Shown here: piece after piece, positions 5,562-11,438 of the stretch
How the letters are laid out: the number at the start of each line of letters is the position of its first letter
Numbering within the stretch: the stretch's first letter is position 1
Assembly: GCA_014304965.1 (NCBI GenBank)
Contig: JACRTZ010000217.1
Span: 1-11,438 of the forward strand
Direction of reading: 5' to 3'
DNA length: 11,438 nucleotides
From: Vulcanimicrobiota bacterium
GTDB lineage: Bacteria > Vulcanimicrobiota > Vulcanimicrobiia > Vulcanimicrobiales > Vulcanimicrobiaceae
Made by a program: the position numbers and the translations under genes
Notes under the pieces: generated by a model
Told to the model about the DNA's origin: nothing
What the model saw: only the letters and a program-made list of their open reading frames with translations
Database searches by the model: none

Positions 5562-7181
5562 TCACCGCCGGTTGCGTCCGTCGTCGTAATTTGCGCCGCG
5601 TTCGACGTAGAGCGCGTCATCCCTAAGGTCGAAGGTGAAGACGAAATTTTTCAAGACGCCGAGCCCCACGTTACCGGCATCGAAGCGATCCGCCAACGCG
5701 CCGCTGGTCGCGAGCATCACGTCGGTCTCGACGTGGTACAGCGGATAGCCTCCGATGTCCAGACGATCGAGCGTACTGCGATACGACGACGCACGGCCGC
5801 CGATGCCGAAACTCTGCCGTCCGGTCAGGGTGAAGGGCACGATGCCGCGATGTTTTTCGACGAATGGACGGTACAGCAGCAACTCGGCGGCATTGCCGGT
5901 ATCCACGATGAAGGACGCCGTCACGTTGCCGTTGAGGGCGAAGCGCGCCTCGGGAAATGCGCGATCGGTTTCAAGCGGCACTCGCGTCCCGCTCGGCTGA
6001 AAGGAACCCGGGCGGCCGAACGTCATCGAGGGGCGAATGGGATCGACGCGCACGAGCGCCTCGGCAAAAAACGGATAGCCCAAGATACCGTCGATGCGAA
6101 AAGCGCCGCCCGTGGATTGACCGAGATCGAGGGTCGTTACGACGAGATCGTGCAGGCGCCCCGAACCGATGCCGAGTTCCGCGAGGCGAGCGACCTGTAA
6201 CCCTCCGGTGCGTTGCGCGCCCGATGCTTCGAGCGCGCCTTCGGCGACAAGTCCGGCCTCGCGTGCGACGCGGCGATCGAGCAAGATGTTCTGCGCGCCG
6301 CTGTCGAGCAAGAACTCGTAGCGTTTCCCGAGGATCGTCACCGGGACGTACAGGTGACCTTCGCGCGCCGTCAATTGCAGCGTTTCGACGGAAGGCATGT
6401 CGATCGTCGTCGTAGCGGGGACGCGGAAGATGCCGGGATCGGTCGCCGCGACGAAGTCGAGCGTCACCGCTTCGACGCGCTGCACCGTATCGAAGGCGTG
6501 TACGCCGTCCGAAACGATGCTCTTGAAAGGGAAGCGATGCCCGTCGACGTTGCGCCAATCCGACAGATCGATCGTCGTGCGCCCGTCGTCGTCGTCGTAC
6601 GCCACGCGCACCGGAAGCCAGGTTGCCGCATCGAGATACACCGTCTGCGGTTCGCCGCCGGGCGCGGCGACCTCGAGCGCGTATGTCGAATGGCCGGCGA
6701 TTTGGGCCACGCCGCGCGGCGTCACGCTCGCGGGTGCGCGCGCAAAATCTCCGGCGTCGATGAATCGCTCGGTACGTGCGCGGCGTAGCAGCACGCCCTT
6801 CAGTTCGCGGACGTTCCCGTCGCTGTTCGTCACCCAGACCCGATCGCCGTGGCGGATCGTCGTTTCGCTGCGCGGGCCCAGGCGCTGTTCGTCGCGCTGG
6901 TCCTCGCCGTCGAGCCATGTGTGAAACGTTCCGTTCAGTCCCGCGCCCGCAATCGTTCCTCGCGATTCGAAGTGCGCAACGCGCGCTTTGCCGGCGTCGT
7001 CGAGCGCCGCGGCATAATTTCGCAGGATGGCGGTAAGCGGCAGTTGGGTTGCGGGCAGAGCGGGTTGCGGTGCGACCGCGAGCAAGGCCCCGACGAGAAC
7101 GCTAGCGCGAAGAAAGCCGCCGATATGCCGCCCCGACGCGCTCGACGTACGCGATCGTTTCGCGGAAGGGTGGAATTCCAC
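5562..7181 (-). CDS. Secreted retropepsin-like aspartic protease with tandem DSG/DTG domains
   Basis: About 539 residues from GTG 7181. The start is a choice: it places a basic stretch (K8-R-S-R) and a hydrophobic core at 26-38 before an A-L-P-A site near 41-44, a plausible Sec signal peptide. Residues about 45-260 form a beta-rich domain with W-L-P-V-R-V at 188-193 and D-W-R-N-V-D-G at 208-214, resembling periplasmic lipoprotein-sorting-like folds. Then come two aspartic-protease half-domains: D-S-G at 293-295 with I-L-G-Y at 366-369, and D-T-G at 427-429 with L-G-V-L at 507-510. Each has the D-T/S-G plus hydrophobic-Gly pattern of the clan, so a single chain may form an intrachain dimer. 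Its target is unknown. Its 5' end overlaps the transglycosylase by about 80 bp. Flagellar operons rarely contain such a gene. An upstream ATG at 7325 is also in frame. Confidence 0.82.
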   Translation of the reverse strand: MEFHPSAKRSRTSSASGRHIGGFLRASVLVGALLAVAPQPALPATQLPLTAILRNYAAALDDAGKARVAHFESRGTIAGAGLNGTFHTWLDGEDQRDEQRLGPRSETTIRHGDRVWVTNSDGNVRELKGVLLRRARTERFIDAGDFARAPASVTPRGVAQIAGHSTYALEVAAPGGEPQTVYLDAATWLPVRVAYDDDDGRTTIDLSDWRNVDGHRFPFKSIVSDGVHAFDTVQRVEAVTLDFVAATDPGIFRVPATTTIDMPSVETLQLTAREGHLYVPVTILGKRYEFLLDSGAQNILLDRRVAREAGLVAEGALEASGAQRTGGLQVARLAELGIGSGRLHDLVVTTLDLGQSTGGAFRIDGILGYPFFAEALVRVDPIRPSMTFGRPGSFQPSGTRVPLETDRAFPEARFALNGNVTASFIVDTGNAAELLLYRPFVEKHRGIVPFTLTGRQSFGIGGRASSYRSTLDRLDIGGYPLYHVETDVMLATSGALADRFDAGNVGLGVLKNFVFTFDLRDDALYVERGANYDDGRNRR

Positions 7182-7566
7182 CGTATCGTTCGACGGCCCC
7201 AGGCCCCGCGTTGTACGCCGCGAGCGCCAAACGGACGTTGCCCCCGAACCGTTCGAGAAGATCTCGCAGTAACGACATCCCACCACGCACATTCTGCGCC
7301 GGATCGAACGGGTCCGCAACCCCATAGGTCCTCGAGGTTGCGGGCATCAGCTGCATCAGCCCCTGCGCGCCCGCCGGCGAAACCGCCGCGGGATTGCCGT
7401 TCGACTCGACCTCGATCACGGCGCGCACCAGCAACGGATCGAGGCTCCGGTCGGGGCGTCGCGCCACGGCTAGCGAAAAGGCGGTGGGGTCGGCGCGACC
7501 GTTCGCGCCCTCGATTGCGACGATGCGCCGCTCCGCCGCCGCGACGCCGAGCGGCTCGAGCTTCAC
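7102..7566 (-). CDS. Lytic transglycosylase (SLT domain), flagellum-associated
   Basis: A 154-residue protein from GTG 7566, overlapping the fliI stop in a GTGA. Nearly all of residues 40-150 is an SLT domain, which cleaves peptidoglycan glycan strands with formation of 1,6-anhydro-muramic ends. Motifs are V-I-E-V-E-S at 50-55 (Glu54 is the likely catalytic acid), S-P-A-G-A-Q-G-L-M-Q-L-M-P at 63-75, and A-A-Y-N-A-G-P-G-A-V at 116-125. There is no signal peptide or lipobox at the N terminus, so it would need another route to the wall; export through the flagellar gate, as for FlgJ, is one possibility. It takes the place where fliJ usually follows fliI. Its likely job is local wall opening for rod growth. 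Confidence 0.93.
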   Translation of the reverse strand: MKLEPLGVAAAERRIVAIEGANGRADPTAFSLAVARRPDRSLDPLLVRAVIEVESNGNPAAVSPAGAQGLMQLMPATSRTYGVADPFDPAQNVRGGMSLLRDLLERFGGNVRLALAAYNAGPGAVERYGGIPPFRETIAYVERVGAAYRRLSSR

Positions 7567-8804
7567 GCGCGAAGCCGCTGCGCGAGGTCACGCAGTCGCT
7601 CTAACGTTTGGACGATCGGCGTTCCCTGAACGCCGAAGCGAAACGCGTCCAGATCCCCTACGCAGCGCGCGGCTCGCGTAAGCGCGGGGTCCTCGCCCGC
7701 GAGACCGGCGGCGCGAAAATCTTCGCTTGCCGCAAGCAGCGCAAGCGCCTGCCGAACCGCCGCAGCCGCCGCCACGACCTCCGGGCCGCTCGCGGCAGCC
7801 ATAGTGCGGCTCGCACTTGCCAGAACGTCGATCGCGGGAAAGCGGCCGGCGCGCGCGAGTTCGGCCGAAAGGAGGACGTGACCATCGAGATACGATCGCG
7901 CTGCGACCGCGAGCGGGTCGCGTTCGTCGTCGCCGTCGGTAAGGATCGAGCACACGAGCGTGATCGAACCCTCGGCCGTTTCGCCGGCGATTTCGAGCAG
8001 ACCGGCGACGTCGTCCCAGACACCCGCCGCGTATCCGCCGCGGCCGGGCGCTTCGCCGAGCGTGCGCCGCAGGTCGCTCGCCGCCGACGCATAGCGCGCC
8101 AGGCTGTCGAGCACCAGCAGCACGTGAAATCCGCGCGAGCGCAGCGCGGCGGCTTGCGCGACGGCGATCTCCGCGGCACGCACGCGCTCCCGCGCCGGGC
8201 GGTCCGACGTCGCGCAGACGATCGTCGTGCGTGCGTCGCGGCGCGCAATCCACTGCTGCGCTTCCCGGCCGCGCTCGCCGACGAGACCGATGACGATTGC
8301 ATCCGCCACGACGCCGCGCGCGATCTCTTCGAGCAATTGGGACTTGCCGCTTCCCGGCGGCCCGAACGTGCCGATGCGCGCGCCACGCCCGAGCGTCAGC
8401 AATCCGTCGAGCACGCGGATGCCCGTGCACAACGGGACCGACACCGGCGCTCGCTGCAGCGGCGATACCGGGGCGGGCCGTACCGGATAACGCAATCCGC
8501 GCAATGGAGCGCACCCGTCGAGCGGTTCGCCGTAGGCGCCCACGGCGCGACGGACCGCCGCGAATCCCAGCACGAGGCGATCTTCTTCATCCGTCTCCAC
8601 GCCGTCGCCGACCGCTATTCCCGTCGCGGGTCCGAACGGCACGATCGCAGCGCGGCCTCGCTCGACGCTCGCGACGCTGCCGCGAAGCGGCGGACCGGCG
8701 GCACGCCGGATGCGCACGCACGCGCCGACGCACGCCCCGGGAAACGCCGCGACGATCGTTTCGCCCATCGTCCGTACGACGCGCCCCGCCGCGACGGCAA
8801 TCAC
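7563..8804 (-). CDS. fliI: Flagellum-specific ATPase FliI
   Basis: A 413-residue ATPase from GTG 8804, overlapping the fliH stop in a GTGA. FliI is the hexameric, F1-beta-like ATPase that helps load and unfold flagellar export substrates at the membrane. It has a Walker A G-P-P-G-S-G-K-S at 148-155, the V-G-E-R-G-R-E segment at 175-181 with the catalytic Glu, Walker B V-L-L-V-L-D at 228-233, and the flagellar/T3SS signature G-S-I-T at 279-282 followed by G-D-D at 291-293, S-Y-L-D-G-H at 304-309 and F-P-A-I-D-V-L-A-S at 322-330. It begins almost directly at the beta-barrel, lacking about 25 residues that in Salmonella form the FliH- and membrane-binding helix. The frame is open upstream to 9125, but that sequence overlaps fliH and looks like shadow. 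Confidence 0.96.
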   Translation of the reverse strand: MIAVAAGRVVRTMGETIVAAFPGACVGACVRIRRAAGPPLRGSVASVERGRAAIVPFGPATGIAVGDGVETDEEDRLVLGFAAVRRAVGAYGEPLDGCAPLRGLRYPVRPAPVSPLQRAPVSVPLCTGIRVLDGLLTLGRGARIGTFGPPGSGKSQLLEEIARGVVADAIVIGLVGERGREAQQWIARRDARTTIVCATSDRPARERVRAAEIAVAQAAALRSRGFHVLLVLDSLARYASAASDLRRTLGEAPGRGGYAAGVWDDVAGLLEIAGETAEGSITLVCSILTDGDDERDPLAVAARSYLDGHVLLSAELARAGRFPAIDVLASASRTMAAASGPEVVAAAAAVRQALALLAASEDFRAAGLAGEDPALTRAARCVGDLDAFRFGVQGTPIVQTLERLRDLAQRLRA

Positions 8805-9268
8805 GATGCGAGCGCTTCCCGCACCGCGTGCCGCACGCGAATCGCAAAGCGCGCTTCGAGTTCGCCGTCGCAAACCTCGACGATCAGGTCCTCCGCGGCC
8901 AGCGAAGGATCCACGCGCACCGGCAAACCCGAAATGCCGGACAACGCCGCGGCATGCGACACGACGAGCGCGACGGGCTCTTCTGCTGCGAAGGCACGGC
9001 GCACGCGGTTGGCGATCGTTTGCAGATTCGCAGGCGCAAGCCGCAACTCGCGGCCGAGGACGTCTTGCGCCAGACGTTCTAGGAGCCGGGGCACCGCACG
9101 TTCGTACGCTTCGAGCGCGGCGCACCGTGCGAGCAGCAGTTCGTGCGCGAACGCGGCGCGTAATGCTGCTGGCTCCGCGTGCGGGCCCGCAAGCGCCGTT
9201 TCGTCGAGCGCCCTTGCGGGATCGCCGCCGGCCGCATCCGTGACTCGCAGGGCGCTTGCGAGCGACAT
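8801..9268 (-). CDS. fliH: Flagellar assembly protein FliH, short
   Basis: A 155-residue protein from ATG 9268, four bases after the fliF stop. FliH/SctL dimers hold the ATPase FliI and link it to FliN at the C-ring. The C-terminal domain is recognisable: L-L-E-R-L-A-Q-D-V-L-G-R-E-L at 62-75, then the G-L-P-V-R-V-D-P-S-L run at 114-123, the position of the family's D-P-s-L turn, followed by I-V-E-V-C-D-G-E-L-E-A-R at 129-140. The N-terminal Gly-rich and long coiled-coil part of typical FliH (about 230 residues) is much reduced. Position between fliF and fliI supports the call. Its stop overlaps the fliI GTG start. Confidence 0.85.
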   Translation of the reverse strand: MSLASALRVTDAAGGDPARALDETALAGPHAEPAALRAAFAHELLLARCAALEAYERAVPRLLERLAQDVLGRELRLAPANLQTIANRVRRAFAAEEPVALVVSHAAALSGISGLPVRVDPSLAAEDLIVEVCDGELEARFAIRVRHAVREALAS

Positions 9269-9272
9269 GAAC

Positions 9273-10730
9273 TCACGCACGCTGCACGAGCGTCTCGAAG
9301 TCGGGAGCGACAGGCGCGACGGCGCGCTGCATGCGACGCACGATTGCCGCACGCTCCTCGAGCGAATACATGTCGAGAACGGCGGCTGCGGTCGCCGCCG
9401 GCAGCGCACTGATGATCGCAGCAGCCGTGTGCGGGGGCTCGTCGCGCAAGACGCCGCGCACTTGCGCCGGAGCGTATGCCGCGATCGCGCGCGCGGTTTG
9501 CAAGGCCGTCGTGCGATCCGCAAACGCTTCGAGCGCGCGCGCGAGCGGCAGCGCGCCGTGGCGGATCGCCGCCAGCGCGATGAGAGCGAGGAAACCGAGC
9601 GGTACGAGCCGGGCCGCGAGTCCGAACAACGACCAAAGCGGCGAAGGCAATGCGGCCGCCTTGCGTGCAAAGGCGACCTCTTCGACGCGCAGCGTATCGC
9701 GCGACGGCACGATCCCGAGGGCGGCCGTTGCCAGCGATACGATGGCTCGCTTGTCGAGGCCGCGCGCCGCATCTACCGCGACCGCAACCGACAAGCGCTG
9801 AACCCGGCCGGCGGGAACCTCGGTGCGCTCCTCCCGCACGTCGCTGCCGCGATCTTCGTCCGCGCGCGTTTTCGAATACTTCTTCTTGTCGCCCGCGTAC
9901 CGCTCGTCGAGCGACGTGCGGGCGAGCGGGGCGCCGGCAAGCGGCGCGCGGCGAACGTCGTACAGGCGGCGCGTACGCGCATCCGTTTCCACGCGAACGC
10001 GCACGATCGTCGCGCCTGCGCCGAACGCTTCGTCCAACACCGACTGCAGCGAGGATTGCAGTGCGCTTGCTTCGTCGCCGGCCTTGCGCTCGTCACCCAG
10101 GGCCGTTCCGCGATCGTCGACGATTGCGACGCGCTTGGGATCCAGGCCCGAAACGCCTCCCGCCACAAAACGCCGAATGCCGTCTACCGCTTGCGCCGAC
10201 AAGCGCGCACCGGGCTTCAACGCGATGCGAACGCTTGCGGTCGGCGGGCTCGAGGCTTCGTCGGCAAAGGCTCCCGAGCGTCCCGGCGCGACGACGACCT
10301 GGGCATCTTCGACGCCGTCGATGCCGCGCAATCCGGCGGACAAGTCGCCAGCCAAACCTTCGCGCTGCGCCGCGTCCAGCAGCGATTGCGGCAGGAGCGG
10401 GTTTGCTTTCGCGAGCGCTTCGGCCGAATCGGGGCGATGCGGATGCGGGACCCCTGCCAGCGACAGTCGCAGAAGCAATTCGTTCCGGCGCCGCGCGTCC
10501 ACGCGCACGTTGTCGGACGACGCGACGAACGTCACGTTCCACGCGGCGAGCCGCTCGACGACTTCGTTCAATTGCTCGGCGCGCAGCGGCGCCGCGAACA
10601 TCGCGACCCGTGCATCGCGTCGAAGCGCTCCCGCACATGCCGCCGCCAGTACGACGGCTGCGACGACGACGGCCAGCAGGATGCGACCGCGCGCCGAAAG
10701 AGATCGCCAGCGCTCGAGCAACGAAACCAT
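9273..10730 (-). CDS. fliF: MS-ring protein FliF with a C-terminal FliG-middle-domain-like extension
   Basis: A 485-residue protein from ATG 10730, three bases after the fliE stop. FliF builds the membrane MS-ring that seeds the basal body. A first membrane helix lies at about 15-36, the YscJ/FliF periplasmic part at about 44-210 (A-P-L-R-A-E-Q-L-N-E-V at 47-57, L-A-G-V-P-H at 91-96), and a second helix at about 365-389. It is shorter than Salmonella FliF (560). The cytoplasmic tail (390-485) is unusual: A-P-A-Q-V-R-G-V-L-R-D-E-P-P-H-T at 420-435, then A-A-A-I-I-S-A-L-P at 436-444 and A-A-I-V-R-R-M at 461-467. This follows the start of the FliG middle domain, where E-H-P-Q-T is the usual motif. 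No separate fliG follows; fliH is next. The tail could also be a diverged FliG-binding tail. Confidence 0.93.
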   Translation of the reverse strand: MVSLLERWRSLSARGRILLAVVVAAVVLAAACAGALRRDARVAMFAAPLRAEQLNEVVERLAAWNVTFVASSDNVRVDARRRNELLLRLSLAGVPHPHRPDSAEALAKANPLLPQSLLDAAQREGLAGDLSAGLRGIDGVEDAQVVVAPGRSGAFADEASSPPTASVRIALKPGARLSAQAVDGIRRFVAGGVSGLDPKRVAIVDDRGTALGDERKAGDEASALQSSLQSVLDEAFGAGATIVRVRVETDARTRRLYDVRRAPLAGAPLARTSLDERYAGDKKKYSKTRADEDRGSDVREERTEVPAGRVQRLSVAVAVDAARGLDKRAIVSLATAALGIVPSRDTLRVEEVAFARKAAALPSPLWSLFGLAARLVPLGFLALIALAAIRHGALPLARALEAFADRTTALQTARAIAAYAPAQVRGVLRDEPPHTAAAIISALPAATAAAVLDMYSLEERAAIVRRMQRAVAPVAPDFETLVQRA

Positions 10731-10733
10731 GCG

Positions 10734-11024
10734 TCACACTTGCATTCCGAGCACGGTGCTCAATGCTTGCGCCGCGCGCGACACCGCGGAGGCAGCGATC
10801 GAGAGCGCGATGTCCGCTTGCGCGCGCTCGACGACCATTTCTTGCAATCCGCCGCGGCCGCTCGCAAATGCGCGCTCCGCCGCGTCGGCGCGACGCAACG
10901 ATTCTCCGGCGGCATCGAGGGCGCGCGCGAACGCGCCGCCGAAATCGCCGCCGCGAGATTCCAGCGCAGGGGCAGCGTCCGGCACGGACGCCGCTGCGCC
11001 GGGCAAGAGCGGCGTGACCGTCAC
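10734..11024 (-). CDS. fliE: Flagellar MS-ring/rod junction protein FliE
   Basis: A 96-residue protein of normal FliE length from GTG 11024, overlapping the flgC stop in a GTGA. FliE joins the MS-ring/export gate to the proximal rod and is itself exported without a cleaved signal. Family features: F-A-R-A-L-D-A-A at 32-39, an A-D-A-A-E-R-A-F-A-S-G pattern at 46-56, Q-E-M-V-V-E-R-A-Q-A-D at 61-71, and the ending V-L-G-M-Q-V at 91-96, which corresponds to the conserved M-Q-V of FliE. The flgC-fliE-fliF order is the classic one. Confidence 0.93.
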   Translation of the reverse strand: MTVTPLLPGAAASVPDAAPALESRGGDFGGAFARALDAAGESLRRADAAERAFASGRGGLQEMVVERAQADIALSIAASAVSRAAQALSTVLGMQV

Positions 11025-11422
11025 GGCCGCCCCACGTCGATCGTACGCTCGGCGAGCCGCTTACCGAGGTCGAACACCGTTGCGTTCGCCTCGTACGCGC
11101 GCTGCGCGTTGAGGACTGCCACCATCTCGGCGATCGCGTTCGGTTCGACCCCGGGCTCGTTCGCGGTGCCCAGAAAGCGCACCGTTCCCGGAGTTGCCGG
11201 ACCTTCTTCGATCTCGCCGTCTTCTGCGAACGGCAGGGCATCGTCGCCGGCAAAGCTCTCGGACTCATCGGGAGTGACGGAAAAGCGCGGGACCAGTCGT
11301 TCGAAGCGACCGTCGGTCGCTTCGGCCGCTGCCACGTTGCGGGCGGCGACGTCGAGGGCGGCCCGCTGCGCCTCCATGCCCGCGGCCGCCACGGCGAGTA
11401 CCGAAAACTCGCTCGAACTCAC
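11021..11422 (-). CDS. flgC: Proximal rod protein FlgC
   Basis: A 133-residue protein from GTG 11422, overlapping the preceding stop in a GTGA. FlgC forms part of the proximal rod of the flagellar axis. The C terminus is diagnostic: G-V-E-P-N-A-I-A-E-M at 91-100 and V-L-N-A-Q-R-A-Y-E-A-N at 103-113. The N terminus keeps the amphipathic A-A-A-G-M-E-A-Q-R-A-A-L-D-V at 12-25, but the usual N-I-A-N-x-x-T motif is replaced by N-V-A-A-A-E-A-T at 29-36. The middle (50-75) is acidic. Length is typical (about 135). Confidence 0.93.
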   Translation of the reverse strand: MSSSEFSVLAVAAAGMEAQRAALDVAARNVAAAEATDGRFERLVPRFSVTPDESESFAGDDALPFAEDGEIEEGPATPGTVRFLGTANEPGVEPNAIAEMVAVLNAQRAYEANATVFDLGKRLAERTIDVGRP

Positions 11423-11438
11423 GAGCCGGCCTTGGCCG
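11419..11438 (-). CDS. 3' end of the upstream gene, probably flgB (partial)
   Basis: Only the last five residues (A-K-A-G-S) and the TGA stop at 11421-11419 are in the window. The stop shares three bases of a GTGA with the flgC start, which shows a translated frame is probably present. By order in flagellar operons this would be flgB, but nothing in the visible residues identifies it. Confidence 0.35.

Noticed and set aside
8805..9125. Upstream extension of fliI to 520 residues
   Set aside because: It lies within fliH and has shadow-like composition; GTG 8804 begins at the expected beta-barrel start.
9650..11112. Long plus-strand open frames (455 and 429 codons) opposite fliF, fliE and flgC
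   Set aside because: Low-complexity Arg/Ala/Ser translations antisense to recognisable flagellar genes.
1..11438. CRISPR arrays, tRNA/rRNA genes, insertion sequences, attachment sites
   Set aside because: No regularly spaced direct repeats, no tRNA-like cloverleaf, and no transposase or integrase frame were seen.

Overview
This is a GC-rich bacterial window in which every supportable gene lies on the minus strand, so transcription runs from high to low coordinates. It is most of a flagellar basal-body, C-ring and export operon. In transcription order: end of an upstream gene (flgB by position), flgC, fliE, fliF, fliH, fliI, a lytic transglycosylase, a secreted retropepsin-like aspartic protease, a 66-bp gap, a short FliK-like protein, a FlgF/FlgG-like rod protein, fliM, fliN, fliP, a 194-bp gap, a membrane diguanylate cyclase, metF, and the first 23 codons of fliQ at the window edge. 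The host lineage cannot be fixed from this window. Base composition, extremely compact genes, GTG starts and the unusual gene mix suggest a poorly sampled high-GC phylum; Eremiobacterota/WPS-2-like is a guess only.

Region by region. 11438-9273 encodes proximal rod and MS-ring parts (FlgC, FliE, FliF). FliF carries an extra cytoplasmic tail resembling the middle domain of FliG, and no separate fliG follows it. 9268-7563 encodes the export ATPase and its regulator (FliI, FliH), both short at the N terminus. 7566-5562 has two enzymes unusual in such an operon: a transglycosylase without a visible signal peptide, where fliJ would usually sit, and a signal-peptide protein with two aspartic-protease motifs (DSG and DTG). 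5495-2614 holds FliK-like, FlgF/G-like, FliM, FliN and FliP, all joined by four-base GTGA overlaps. 2613-2420 is non-coding and carries a perfect TGTGA-N6-TCACA palindrome plus nested inverted repeats. 2419-103 encodes a MASE4-GGDEF diguanylate cyclase and methylenetetrahydrofolate reductase, which separate fliP from fliQ.

Working together, FliF/FliE/FlgC/FlgF-like would form the ring and rod, FliP/FliQ the export gate, FliH/FliI the ATPase, and FliM/FliN the C-ring or sorting platform. The transglycosylase could open peptidoglycan for the rod. The diguanylate cyclase would make c-di-GMP, the usual motility-to-sessility signal. Several parts that normally serve rotation or chemotactic switching are reduced or not seen: the FliG torque domain, the FliM CheY-binding peptide and FliJ. 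Whether this is a streamlined flagellum with the missing parts elsewhere, or a flagellum-derived secretion apparatus, cannot be settled from this window.
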